Origin: Myxococcus dinghuensis
GTDB lineage: Bacteria > Myxococcota > Myxococcia > Myxococcales > Myxococcaceae
DNA length: 64,000 nt
Reading direction: 5' to 3'
Assembly: GCF_024198235.1 (NCBI RefSeq)
Contig: NZ_JAKCFB010000005.1
Coordinates: forward strand, 1-64,000
This document shows positions 16,859-24,631 of the stretch, piece by piece (the stretch's first letter is position 1; each line of letters opens with the position of its first letter). The translations under genes were made by a program, and so were the position numbers. The notes under the pieces are model-generated. The model saw only the letters and a program-made list of their open reading frames with translations, was not told the origin of the DNA and searched no databases.

Positions 16859-17059
16859 ATGCATCCTCCTGAGTTCCTCACCGTCGACGAAGCCGCGGCG
16901 ATCCTCCGGGTGAACCGAAAGACGCTCTACGAGTCGATTCGCCTGGGGCAGATGCCGGGGGTTGTTCGCATCGGGAAAGCACTGCGCATCCGTCGCGCGG
17001 CACTGGTAGAGTCCACCCCCGGGAAGGGCCGCGATTCTGCGCTTAGAGGTCGAGAATGA
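16859..17059 (+). CDS. xis: excisionase / MerR-like helix-turn-helix DNA-binding protein
   Basis: A 66-residue protein with the HTH_17 excisionase pattern FLTVDEAAAILRVNRKTLYE, IRLGQMPGVVRIGKALRIRR. Such proteins bend attachment-site DNA and steer the integrase towards excision. Its TGA overlaps the integrase ATG (ATGA), which couples their translation. Gene size and partner make the excisionase role likely; a purely regulatory role is the alternative. Confidence 0.8.
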   Translation: MHPPEFLTVDEAAAILRVNRKTLYESIRLGQMPGVVRIGKALRIRRAALVESTPGKGRDSALRGRE

Positions 17060-18276
17060 GCGTCAGATTGCGGACGTGGACAACGAAGAGCGGGAAGTCA
17101 GAGGAGACGTGGCAAGTGGACTTCGTGTTCCAGCATGCGGACGGACGGAAACAGCGAGTCGTGAAGTTCTCGCCTGTTCAGACCCGTCGGGGTGCTGAGC
17201 AATACGAACGCGAACTGCGCAACGCCCTTCTCAACGGGACTTTCGGAAAGGAGAAGTGCGGCGAGGAGAGCGCCATCACGCTCGCGGAGTTCACCCCGCG
17301 TTTCCTCGTCTACAGCGAGAACAACAACAAACACTCAAGCGTCGACAGTAAGAAGATGATTCTTGCGCTTCACATCCTTCCCTTCTTTGGGAAGTCGCCA
17401 CTCGCGAGCATCGGCCCTGCCGAGGTCGAGGACTTCAAGGCGCACATGCGCAAGAAGAAGTCGGCAGCGCGCGCCCACAAACAAGCTTCTCTAAAAGCCA
17501 GCACGAGGGAGCGGCAGAACGTCGAGCCCAAGAACCTGAGCTTGAAGACCATCAACAACGTCCTGACGGTGCTTCACAAGCTGCTGGCCATCGCGGAGGA
17601 GCAGCGAGTCATCCAGCAGGCTCCGCGTGTGAAGCTCTTCGGGAAGCTGCCGAAGCCGCCCTACGACTTCCTGACCTTCGAGGAAGCCGAGAGGCTTGTC
17701 GCCGTCGCTGAGCCCGAGTGGCGTCCTATTTTGCTCGTCGCCCTCAAGACTGGGCTACGGCAGGGGGAGCTAATCGGTCTCCAGTGGAGTGACCTGGACT
17801 TGCCGCGCCGCACGCTGCACGTCCGCCGGTCTATCTGGCGTGGTCTAGAGGGCTTGCCGAAGGGCGGGCGTGAACGGGCTGTCGAACTGCCCGCATCGGT
17901 GGTTGATGCCCTCAAGGCCCATCGGCACCTTCGGGGCCGGTTCGTCTTCTGCCAAGAGGACGGGCAGCTCCTTACGAGAGGAAAGATGGAATCTCCTCTT
18001 CGTCGCGTCCTCCACGCGGCAGGCATCACCCGTGAGCAGGGGAAGATTGGCTGGCACGACCTGCGGCACACCTACGGCAGCCACCTCGCCATGAGGGGTG
18101 TTCCGCTGAAGGTGATTCAGGAGCTGATGGGGCACGCCACCATCGAGATGACGATGCGCTACGCCCACCTGAGCCCCGACACTCGAAGAGATGCGGTCAG
18201 CGTCTTGGACCGCGCTGTTGCTCCGGCATGCGACATACGTGCAACACGAGAGGAGGAGGCCGCTAACCACCCGTAA
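17056..18276 (+). CDS. int: phage tyrosine recombinase (integrase)
   Basis: The 406-residue site-specific recombinase has an N-terminal arm-binding-type domain (about 1-70), a SAM-like core-binding domain (about 75-190) and a catalytic domain with Arg235 (TGLRQGEL), His334 and Arg337 (HDLRHTYGSHLA), His360 (LMGHATIEMTMRYAHL) and the nucleophile Tyr369. All catalytic residues are present, so it should be active. It is the last gene of the phage and ends 16 bp from the 3' end of a tRNA gene, the usual position for a tRNA-targeting integrase. It overlaps the excisionase by 4 bp. Confidence 0.93.
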   Translation: MSVRLRTWTTKSGKSEETWQVDFVFQHADGRKQRVVKFSPVQTRRGAEQYERELRNALLNGTFGKEKCGEESAITLAEFTPRFLVYSENNNKHSSVDSKKMILALHILPFFGKSPLASIGPAEVEDFKAHMRKKKSAARAHKQASLKASTRERQNVEPKNLSLKTINNVLTVLHKLLAIAEEQRVIQQAPRVKLFGKLPKPPYDFLTFEEAERLVAVAEPEWRPILLVALKTGLRQGELIGLQWSDLDLPRRTLHVRRSIWRGLEGLPKGGRERAVELPASVVDALKAHRHLRGRFVFCQEDGQLLTRGKMESPLRRVLHAAGITREQGKIGWHDLRHTYGSHLAMRGVPLKVIQELMGHATIEMTMRYAHLSPDTRRDAVSVLDRAVAPACDIRATREEEAANHP

Positions 18277-18292
18277 CTACTGCACCCTAAAG

Positions 18293-18330
18293 CGCTCCGA
18301 CAGGGAATCGAACCCTGTTCACACGGTAGA
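18293..18330. other. probable phage attachment site (tRNA 3' half)
   Basis: The integrase stop is at 18276 and the 3' end of the adjacent tRNA at 18293. Tyrosine integrases of this layout recombine in the T-arm/acceptor end of a tRNA, and the phage copy restores the tRNA. The core is therefore expected within the 3' half of this tRNA. The other att copy would lie beyond the left edge, so the exact core cannot be defined here. Confidence 0.6.
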
Positions 18331-18363
18331 CGGCCGTGCTGCGATCCAATCGCATCCCGGAGC
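18293..18363 (-). tRNA. tRNA-like gene, anticodon GTC (Asp?), non-canonical
   Basis: A cloverleaf can be folded: acceptor GCTCCGG/TCGGAGC, D stem GCGA/TCGC with only a 5-nt loop TTGGA, anticodon stem CACGG/CCGTG, T arm CAGGG-TTCGATT-CCCTG, discriminator G. The 7-nt anticodon loop CCGTCTA gives GTC (Asp) and the discriminator G fits Asp, but position 33 is C instead of the near-universal T, and the D loop is unusually short. CCA is not encoded. It is the last gene of the cluster and the apparent phage target; part of its 3' half may be phage-derived. Confidence 0.6.
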
Positions 18364-18379
18364 ATGAAACGACGACACA

Positions 18380-18454
18380 TCTGGATGACAGGATTTGAAC
18401 CTGCGACCTCACGGATCCGAACCGTGCGCTCTGGCCAGACTGAGCTACATCCAG
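18380..18454 (-). tRNA. tRNA-Pro (CGG)
   Basis: Canonical cloverleaf: acceptor CTGGATG/CATCCAG with the C1-G72 pair typical of tRNA-Pro, discriminator A, D stem GCTC/GAGC, anticodon loop TTCGGAT in stem CACGG/CCGTG (anticodon CGG), T loop TTCAAAT. Reads CCG codons. Confidence 0.92.
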
Positions 18455-18479
18455 GAGACATCCACTGCTTCACCACGAG

Positions 18480-18555
18480 TCGGGACGACTGGATTCGAAC
18501 CAGCGACCTCGCGCACCCCAAGCGCGCGCTCTCTTCCAAGCTGAGCTACGTCCCG
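18480..18555 (-). tRNA. tRNA-Pro (GGG)
   Basis: Canonical cloverleaf: acceptor CGGGACG/CGTCCCG with C1-G72, discriminator A, anticodon loop TTGGGGT in stem CGCGC/GCGCG (anticodon GGG), T loop TTCGAAT. Reads CCC and CCT. Confidence 0.92.
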
Positions 18556-18568
18556 TACTGGACCACCA

Positions 18569-18642
18569 TGCCGCGAGCGGGATTCGAACCCGCAACCTCT
18601 GCATTCTGAGTGCAGCGCCTCTACCCGTTGGGCCACCGCGGC
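18569..18642 (-). tRNA. tRNA with anticodon CAG (Leu) but short variable loop
   Basis: Acceptor GCCGCGG/TCGCGGC, discriminator A, anticodon stem CTGCA/TGCAG with loop CTCAGAA (anticodon CAG, Leu CUG codon), T arm GCGGG-TTCGAAT-CCCGC. The variable loop is only about 5 nt (AGGTT), whereas bacterial tRNA-Leu genes normally have a long variable arm, and the D arm (GCC/GGC) looks more like tRNA-Gln. Either charging is unusual or this is a specialised tRNA. The fold itself is solid. Confidence 0.8.
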
Positions 18643-18683
18643 GTTCAAGACAGACATCGAGACAACGACTGCGTTTGCTGAAG

Positions 18684-18755
18684 TGGAGCCGCCGGGGATT
18701 GAACCCGGGACCTCTCGGATGCGAGCCGAGCGCTCTCCCGCTGAGCTACGACCCC
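18684..18755 (-). tRNA. tRNA-Ala (CGC)
   Basis: Acceptor GGGGTCG/CGGCTCC contains the G3-U70 wobble pair that identifies tRNA-Ala, with discriminator A. Anticodon loop CTCGCAT in stem CTCGG/CCGAG gives CGC, reading GCG codons. T loop TTCAATC-type. Confidence 0.92.
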
Positions 18756-18780
18756 ATGAATCACGTCGGGAACGACAGGA

Positions 18781-18852
18781 AGCAGCCAGCGGGAGTCGAA
18801 CCCGCGTCGTCCTGAGTGGCGCTCAGGTGCCTTGCCTCTCGGCCACGGCTGC
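18781..18852 (-). tRNA. tRNA-like gene, anticodon GCC (Gly), non-canonical C33
   Basis: Acceptor GCAGCCG/TGGCTGC, discriminator T as in bacterial tRNA-Gly, D arm GCC/GGC, anticodon stem CCTGA/TCAGG with loop GCGCCAC (anticodon GCC), T arm GCGGG-TTCGACT-CCCGC. Position 33 is C, as in the Asp-like gene at the other end of the cluster. It is the first tRNA after the terminator at 18871-18910. Confidence 0.75.
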
Positions 18853-18870
18853 GTGTGGTGCTGCCCGGTG

Positions 18871-18910
18871 GAAAAGCGAAGGGCCGGGACCCCTTTCGGG
18901 AGCCCGGCCC
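18871..18910 (-). terminator. intrinsic terminator / candidate attenuator before the tRNA cluster
   Basis: On the minus strand GGGCCGGG pairs with CCCGGCCC around an inner TCCC/GGGG and a GAAA loop, followed by TTCGCTTTTC. It lies 40 nt after the stop of the 55-codon ORF and only 18 bp before the first tRNA, which leaves no room for a separate tRNA promoter downstream of it. Read-through or regulated antitermination would be needed for the tRNAs to be made. Confidence 0.75.
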
Positions 18911-18949
18911 CTGGCATGCCGCGCCACGTTCGAGAACGGGCGCGTCAGG

Positions 18950-19117
18950 TCAGGCTCCGGGCGGAGGACCGCCACCGGCGATATCTCCCAGCAGGGCCGG
19001 GGCAAGCGCGGGGGCAGGGGCGGCGGCCAGCGCGACGGGCGCGAGCGCATCGATGCCGCTGACAAGATCGTTCAGGTTCTCAGGATTCATCGGGCTCAGC
19101 AGGTTCGTCGTGTTCAT
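18950..19117 (-). CDS. 55-residue Ala/Pro/Leu/Gly-rich peptide, candidate leader peptide of the tRNA operon
   Basis: ATG at 19117 has an ideal AAAGGAGG about 8 nt upstream. The first 22 residues (MNTTNLLSPMNPENLNDLVS then GI) are Asn-rich. Of the last 33 residues, 31 are Ala, Pro, Leu, Gly or Asp, with runs such as ALAAAPAPALAPALL and AGGGPPPGA. The six downstream tRNA genes on the same strand carry anticodons for exactly Gly, Ala, Leu, Pro, Pro and Asp. A terminator separates the two. It could be a leader peptide acting by attenuation, or an unrelated small secreted or regulatory peptide. No known family is recognised. Confidence 0.6.
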   Translation of the reverse strand: MNTTNLLSPMNPENLNDLVSGIDALAPVALAAAPAPALAPALLGDIAGGGPPPGA

Positions 19118-19368
19118 GGTCACCGCCTCCTTTCAGCGGAAAATGACGCGCCCTCAATCACAGCCCTGACACGCTCGAATATCCGCGTCTGTTTTTCGGG
19201 CGCATGTCACATGTCGGGCCGGGGGGACGGCCGGCCAGGCATCCATGAGCCGACACCCGCTGCCATCGGGGGCTGACCGGGCCCCCCGGTTGGGAGTAAG
19301 AGGCGGGTGAAGGCCCGTACCGCCGAGCGCCCTTGCCGGAGGGGCTCGGAGGTCAGGGATGACCGCCG

Positions 19369-20748
19369 ATGAAGACCGCTCGCCCCCTCCTCATCCTGGC
19401 CCCCCTGGCCGCGCTCCTCGCCTGTGCCTCCGACGAGCTGCCGCCGTTGTGTGGCGTGGACACAGGGCTGACACCTCGGCTCGACATCCCCGTGTTCCCC
19501 GTCCATAGCGAGGTCTCGGTCCGGGTGGATGTCGCCTCGAGCCTGCTGACCTGCGACAGCGGGCGCACGGTGCAGTCGCCCGACACCGCCCGGGTGGAGG
19601 TGTACGACCCGGACAACCACCTGGTGGACGCCGACGTCACCATGGACGTGGCCAGTCAGGTCGCCACCGTCCGGTTCAAGCCGGCCCTGGTGGGACGGCA
19701 CCATGTCCTCCTCGCATTCTCCCCGGTGGGCGGCATCCAGCAGTTCGGCCTCTACGCGTCGGAGCCCTGGAGTGGCACGGAGACGCCCGTCACCCTGTCG
19801 CTGCCCCGGTGCACCCAATTGGACCGCACCGCGCGCGGGCTGTGGCTGTGTGACGGTGTCGCCCTGCGCGAGCCCACGGGCCGGGCCCAGAAGCTGGGGT
19901 CCTCCAGCGTCCCGCCGGACGTGGCGGTGGCAGGGGACATCGTCTGGGTGGTGGGGGACGGGCGCGTGCGGCGCTTCAAGGACACGGGCACCGGCACCGA
20001 CCTCGAGTTGACGGGGTCCGTGCTGCAGAGTCCCCAGGCCCCGCTCGACAACATCCAGGCCCGGCTCGCCACCGAGACCGAGCTGGTCGTCCTGACCACC
20101 GACATGCTCGTCCGCTTCGTGTTCACCGCCGACGGCGTGCTCACCATGTCCCCTCCGACGCCGTGGCAGCAGCCCACGGGGGCGGCGGGCACCTTCGGCG
20201 CCGACAACGCCCGGGGCCTGCTGGTGCGCGCGTCCGAGCGACGGGTGTTGACGGTCAGCCTCTCCTCGGGGGACCGCAGCGATATCTGTCCCTTCGAGCT
20301 CGACGCACAGGGGGCGTACGCCTTCGCACAGGAGACCTGCCAGTCCCTCAGGGGCCGGCCGGCCGGCCTCGAGGAGGGCATCCTCTGGACCCAGGTGGGC
20401 ACCCGACTGGGCTCGTCCCTGGAGGGGCGGATGCTCCACCGCTGGGGCCTCGAGGATGGCTGGCTCGTGGAGTACGGCTCGCTCATCCTCGACCCCTCGC
20501 TCGAGGTGCCCGACGCCCCCCTGCGCGCGGGCTTCGTCGTGCCCACCGTGCTGACGTTCCCCCGCAACCTCGCCACGGCCTCGCTGCCGCGCCAGTTGCC
20601 CGGACGCCTCGCGCTGGGGCTGGAGCTGTTGCCCCCCACCCTTCCTCCGTCCGAGGGCGCCCGCGTCACCTCCACCCGCTTCTACTGGGGCGGCGACGCC
20701 CGACAGAACGGCGGGTCCACGGTCGTGTATACGCAGACACCCCACTGA
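19369..20748 (+). CDS. lipoprotein of unknown function
   Basis: The 459-residue protein begins with a lipoprotein signal peptide (MKTARPLLILAPLAALLAC, Cys19), so it is probably anchored in the outer membrane. The mature part starts with a beta-sandwich-like segment (about 45-130: VHSEVSVRVDVASSLLTC, TARVEVYDPDNHLV) and continues into a repetitive beta-rich region that may form a propeller (WVVGDGRVRRF, LVVLTTDMLVRF). No enzymatic motif seen. It is a single gene between the tRNA leader region and mgtE. Confidence 0.75.
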   Translation: MKTARPLLILAPLAALLACASDELPPLCGVDTGLTPRLDIPVFPVHSEVSVRVDVASSLLTCDSGRTVQSPDTARVEVYDPDNHLVDADVTMDVASQVATVRFKPALVGRHHVLLAFSPVGGIQQFGLYASEPWSGTETPVTLSLPRCTQLDRTARGLWLCDGVALREPTGRAQKLGSSSVPPDVAVAGDIVWVVGDGRVRRFKDTGTGTDLELTGSVLQSPQAPLDNIQARLATETELVVLTTDMLVRFVFTADGVLTMSPPTPWQQPTGAAGTFGADNARGLLVRASERRVLTVSLSSGDRSDICPFELDAQGAYAFAQETCQSLRGRPAGLEEGILWTQVGTRLGSSLEGRMLHRWGLEDGWLVEYGSLILDPSLEVPDAPLRAGFVVPTVLTFPRNLATASLPRQLPGRLALGLELLPPTLPPSEGARVTSTRFYWGGDARQNGGSTVVYTQTPH

Positions 20749-20936
20749 CGACCTCGGGCGCCGGGCCTGGGACACTCTCTTGGAGCCCACACGGCCAGTG
20801 CGCGAGCCCGAGCGCGGTGACCGCTTCGGAAAAAGCGCGGGGCGGTGGTTGCCTGCCTCTCGCCGTGTCCATCGCGCGGGTGTAGAGAGGCCCGCGCCCC
20901 AAGACGCGTCGACCCCAGCCCGCCCGAGGTGAGCCG

Positions 20937-22262
20937 ATGATGGACAGCCCTCCCAGCGCCTCGCTTTCCATGGAAGAACTCCATGAAGCGTGGCCGGTGC
21001 TCTCCATCGACGAGCGCCTGGAGGGCTTCCGGCTCCTGCCATCCGCGGTGGCGGACGACTTCTTCCTCGGCCTGTCCGCGCGCGAGCAGGCCGAGCTCAT
21101 CCTCCACCTGCCTCCCGCCGAGCGCCGGACGTGGGTGCGGCTGTTGCCGCCGGACGACCTGGCGGACCTGGTGCAGGCGGTGGAGCCCGAGCAGGCCGAG
21201 CCCATCCTGGCCCAGTTGGACGATGCCAGCCGGCGCGAGGTCAACGTGCTGCTGGCCTACGCGGAGGACGACGCGGGCGGCCTGATGAACCCGCGCTTCG
21301 CGCGCGTGCGGCCGGACATGACCATCGACGAGGCCATCGGCTATCTGCGCAAGCAGGCGCGCGAGCGGGTGGAGACCGTCTACTACGCGTACGCGCTGGA
21401 CGCGGAGCAGCGCCTGCAGGGCGTGCTCTCCCTGCGCCAGTTGTTCCAGGCCGCCAGCGACAAGCGGGTGGCGGACGTCATGCAACACGACGTCATCACC
21501 GTGGCGGAGAACACGGACCAGGAGATCGTCAGCCAGCTCTTCACCGAGCATGGCTTCATGGCCCTGCCCGTGCTCGACGAGGCGGGGCGGATGAAGGGCA
21601 TCGTCACGGTGGACGACATCGTCGACGTCGTCCAGGAGGAGGCCACCGAGGACATCCAGAAGGTCGGCGGCATGGAGGCCCTGGAGGCGCCCTACTTCGA
21701 GGTGGGCTTCTTCGGCATGCTCAAGAAGCGCATCGGCTGGCTGCTGGTGCTCTTCCTCGGGCAGATGCTCACCGCCACCGCCATGGGCAGCTTCGAGGGC
21801 GCCATCGAGCGCGCGGTGGTGCTCAGCCTCTTCGTGCCGCTCATCATCTCTTCGGGTGGCAACTCCGGGAGCCAGGCCTCCACGCTCATCATCCGCGCGC
21901 TGGCCCTGGGCGAGATGCGGCTGAAGGACTGGTGGCGCGTGGCCCGGCGCGAGGTGGCGTCCGGGCTGGTGCTGGGCATCGTGCTGGGCGTGGTGGGCCT
22001 GGGGCGCATCCTGGTGTGGCAGTCCGTCTCCGGCGCCTACGGGGAGCACGCCTTCCTGCTGGGCGTCGCGGTGGCGCTGTCCGTGGTGGGCGTGGTGACG
22101 TTCGGCACCCTGGCCGGCTCCATGCTGCCCCTGGTGCTGCGGCGCTTCGGCTTCGACCCCGCGAGCGCGTCCGCGCCCTTCGTGGCCACGCTGGTGGATG
22201 TCAGCGGCGTGGTCATCTACTTCACCGTCGCCAGCTTGTTGTTGCAGGGGACGCTGCTCTGA
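20937..22262 (+). CDS. mgtE: magnesium transporter MgtE
   Basis: Inner-membrane Mg2+ channel. The 441 residues have the MgtE order: N-terminal superhelical domain (about 20-125: LSAREQAELILHLPPAERRT, LPPDDLADLVQ), tandem CBS domains (about 130-250: DVMQHDVITVAENTDQEIV, GFMALPVLDEAGRMKGIVTV), a connecting helix, and about five membrane helices including LFVPLIISSGGNSGSQASTL, the conserved pore segment. The length is normal. GAGGTGAG precedes the ATG. Confidence 0.95.
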   Translation: MMDSPPSASLSMEELHEAWPVLSIDERLEGFRLLPSAVADDFFLGLSAREQAELILHLPPAERRTWVRLLPPDDLADLVQAVEPEQAEPILAQLDDASRREVNVLLAYAEDDAGGLMNPRFARVRPDMTIDEAIGYLRKQARERVETVYYAYALDAEQRLQGVLSLRQLFQAASDKRVADVMQHDVITVAENTDQEIVSQLFTEHGFMALPVLDEAGRMKGIVTVDDIVDVVQEEATEDIQKVGGMEALEAPYFEVGFFGMLKKRIGWLLVLFLGQMLTATAMGSFEGAIERAVVLSLFVPLIISSGGNSGSQASTLIIRALALGEMRLKDWWRVARREVASGLVLGIVLGVVGLGRILVWQSVSGAYGEHAFLLGVAVALSVVGVVTFGTLAGSMLPLVLRRFGFDPASASAPFVATLVDVSGVVIYFTVASLLLQGTLL

Positions 22263-22308
22263 GGCGGAAGGCCCCGCGCCCGCCGCGTCCCACTCGGGAG
22301 GTCCGGCC

Positions 22309-23232
22309 ATGATTCGCACCACCCTTCGGCGCACCCTCACCCTGGAGGCTCCGGAAGCCCCCGGACGTCCCGCGCACGTCTCCGCCGCCAGCGGGCTGGT
22401 GCGCGCCGGGGACTGGCTCTACGTCGTCGCGGACGACTCGCTGCACCTGGCGGTGTTCCCCGCGCGCGGCGACGCCCCGGGACGGCAGGTGCGGCTGTTC
22501 CCGGGCGAGCTGCCGGAGGAGGCCTCGGCTCGCAAGGCGGCCAAGCCGGATCTGGAGGTGCTGTGTCTCCTGGGCCCACTGGGCGGAGCCCCCCATGGCG
22601 CGTTGCTCGCGCTGCCCTCCGGCTCCACGCCGACGCGGATGCGGGGCGCGCTGCTCCCGCTGGACGCGTCCGGGACACTCTCCGGTCCCGCCCGCACGGT
22701 GGATTGCTCGGCGCTGTACCTCCAGCTCGCGCGCGAGTTCGGCTCGCTGAACATCGAGGGCGCGGCGGTGGTGGGCGGCCGGCTGCGGCTGCTCCAGCGC
22801 GGCAACGGTGACGCGGGCGTGGACGCGCTCGTGGACCTGGACCGCGAGCGGGTGCTGCGCGCGGTGGAGGTGGGCGCGCTGGGGCCGGAGGTGCTGCGCA
22901 CCACGCGACGCTGGGAGCTGGGACGGGCCGGCGGAATACGCCTGTCCTTCACGGATGCCTCGCCCCTGCCGGATGGCCGGCTCGTGTTCACCGCGGCGGC
23001 CGAGGACACGCGCGACGCGTACGCGGACGGCGCGGTGGCGGGCTCGGCCATCGGCGTGCTGGCGCCGGATGGCACGCCCATGTTCCTCGACGGAGTGGAC
23101 GCGAAGGTGAAGCTGGAAGGCGTGGACGCCTGGGTGGAGCAGGGCCGCGTCCACGTGCTGCTGGTGGCGGACGCGGATGACCCGACGGTGGCCGCGCCGC
23201 TGATGGAGGCGGCGCTGGACGTGGCCGGTTAG
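22309..23232 (+). CDS. conserved protein with repeated beta structure (DUF6929-like)
   Basis: A 307-residue cytoplasmic-looking protein with no signal peptide. It starts MIRTTLRRTLTLEAPEAP and shows repeated strand patterns (GDWLYVVADDSLHLAVFP, LVFTAAAEDTRDAY, GSAIGVLAPDGTPMFLDGVD, VKLEGVDAW), suggesting a beta-propeller. I recall similar proteins annotated only as a domain of unknown function. ATG 22309 is preferred over longer frames because CGGGAGG lies 7 nt upstream and longer starts overlap mgtE. Confidence 0.7.
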   Translation: MIRTTLRRTLTLEAPEAPGRPAHVSAASGLVRAGDWLYVVADDSLHLAVFPARGDAPGRQVRLFPGELPEEASARKAAKPDLEVLCLLGPLGGAPHGALLALPSGSTPTRMRGALLPLDASGTLSGPARTVDCSALYLQLAREFGSLNIEGAAVVGGRLRLLQRGNGDAGVDALVDLDRERVLRAVEVGALGPEVLRTTRRWELGRAGGIRLSFTDASPLPDGRLVFTAAAEDTRDAYADGAVAGSAIGVLAPDGTPMFLDGVDAKVKLEGVDAWVEQGRVHVLLVADADDPTVAAPLMEAALDVAG

Positions 23233-23247
23233 GCCGGGCGACGACGG

Positions 23248-24153
23248 TCAGTCGTGCTCGTGCGCGGCTTCCTCGGGACGGCCACCCACGGCCTCCAGCG
23301 AGGAGCGCGCGGGGCGGGCACGGTCGAACGCCACCTCGCGCTGGCCCACACCCTCCGCCGTGGTGTTGGCGATGCGCTTGCGCGCGCGGGCGATGTAGTC
23401 CTGGACCAGCGACGGGTCCGGGTGTGTCTTCAGCGTCTCGACCCAGGTCTCGATGGCCTTCTCGTGCTCACCGGCGTCGGAGCGCAGCTTGCCCATCTCG
23501 AAGAGGGCGTAGGGCGCCAGCTCGGAGTCCGGGAAGCGGGCGCGCAGGTCGGCGTAGGTGCGCGAGGCCTCCTGGCGGCGGCCTTCGATCATCGAGATGG
23601 CCTGGGCCTGGAGGAACAGGCTGTCGTCCACGTAGGAGCTGGTGGCGAAGCGCTCGATGAGGCGGCGCGTCTCCAGCTCGCACTGCTGATAGTCGCCCAG
23701 CTCGAAGTACAGCTTGGCCACCTGGTAGTGCAGCTCCGCGCCCTGGGGCGGGTTGCGCTGGAGGGCGGCGGTGAGCTGGTCGATGGAGCCGCGCAGGTCG
23801 CGGTAGTACACGCGCAACAGCTCCGCGAGGATGATGCGGGCCTCGAGCGCCTCGGGGGACTCGGGGCACTGCTGGATGAGCTCGCGGTAGACGCCCACGG
23901 CCTCCTTCACCTTGCGCTGCTCCAGCCAGTACACGTCGGCGGCGCCCTTGAGCGCGCGGGCCCGGAGCACGAGCGCCTCCGGCGTGCTGTCGTGCCGGAG
24001 CATGTCGAAGGCCTTGCGGTACTCGACGAGCGCCTCGTCGGGCCGCTTCTCGAAGGTGGCGTCACGGGCGCGCTGGAGGTGGTCCACCGGCTTGTCGCGG
24101 CAACCCGCGCCAGCCAGGGCCAGCGCGACGAGCGCGAACCGGAGGGCCCTCAC
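23248..24153 (-). CDS. TPR-repeat lipoprotein
   Basis: The 301-residue protein opens with a lipoprotein signal (VRALRFALVALALAGAGC). The mature part is a chain of tetratricopeptide-like helical pairs (DATFEKRPDEALVEYRKAF, EAVGVYRELIQQCPESPEA, KLYFELGDYQQCELETRRLI, EKAIETWVETLKTHPDPS). Such proteins scaffold envelope complexes in myxobacteria. The GTG start at 24153 overlaps the TAG stop of the upstream gene by one base, and longer forms would lose the signal peptide. Confidence 0.8.
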   Translation of the reverse strand: MRALRFALVALALAGAGCRDKPVDHLQRARDATFEKRPDEALVEYRKAFDMLRHDSTPEALVLRARALKGAADVYWLEQRKVKEAVGVYRELIQQCPESPEALEARIILAELLRVYYRDLRGSIDQLTAALQRNPPQGAELHYQVAKLYFELGDYQQCELETRRLIERFATSSYVDDSLFLQAQAISMIEGRRQEASRTYADLRARFPDSELAPYALFEMGKLRSDAGEHEKAIETWVETLKTHPDPSLVQDYIARARKRIANTTAEGVGQREVAFDRARPARSSLEAVGGRPEEAAHEHD

Positions 24154-24428
24154 TAGCACTGCTCCGGAATGACGGTGATGCAGCGAGAGTCCTCGCAGCT
24201 CACGCACTCGGCGATGGGCGAGACGTCCGTCACGCACACGTTGACCCGCGCGGTGCGCGGACAGTCCTCGGCGGTGACACACCGGTACACGCTCCCATCG
24301 CCCTGGGTGATGTCCTTGGACGTGGAGCCGCAGACCTCCAGGTCGTTGCAGCCCAGAAGACCCGCCCCGACGGCGGCGAGCATGGCGTGCGCGGTGCGTC
24401 TCACGACGGCGGTTCTACCTGGATTCAT
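24153..24428 (-). CDS. small Cys-rich lipoprotein
   Basis: A 91-residue protein with a lipoprotein-type leader (RTAHAMLAAVGAGLLGC) and eight further cysteines, in EVCG, YRCVTAEDC, NVCV, AECVSCEDSRC and the C-terminal EQC, suggesting a disulfide-stabilised exported domain. The start is taken at ATG 24428 just before the basic N-region; an internal Met (residue 16) is possible. It is translationally coupled to the TPR lipoprotein. Not recognised as a known family. Confidence 0.65.
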   Translation of the reverse strand: MNPGRTAVVRRTAHAMLAAVGAGLLGCNDLEVCGSTSKDITQGDGSVYRCVTAEDCPRTARVNVCVTDVSPIAECVSCEDSRCITVIPEQC

Positions 24429-24631
24429 CCAGGACGTCACGGAACGGTGAGCATGCCCGCCTGCCCAGTCCCACCCTCGGGACGCGCCACGAGCACCACC
24501 AAAGCAGGAAAGCAAGCGTGTCATGAAGTACCCGCCGCACCCCACGTGAGGGGACCGCGCCGGGGGACACAGCGCGTCAGCGAGCCCCCTCGGCCGCGTC
24601 ACCCAGCGACCTCTCCCTTCGCGAGCCGCCG

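Noticed and set aside
18293-18363. Amber-suppressor reading (CTA) of the Asp-like tRNA
   Set aside because: Shifting the loop to give CTA destroys the anticodon stem; GTC is the only anticodon with a paired 5-bp stem and 7-nt loop.
22198-22308. Upstream extension of the DUF6929-like gene
   Set aside because: Would overlap mgtE by 65 bp; the internal ATG at 22309 has a good ribosome binding site.
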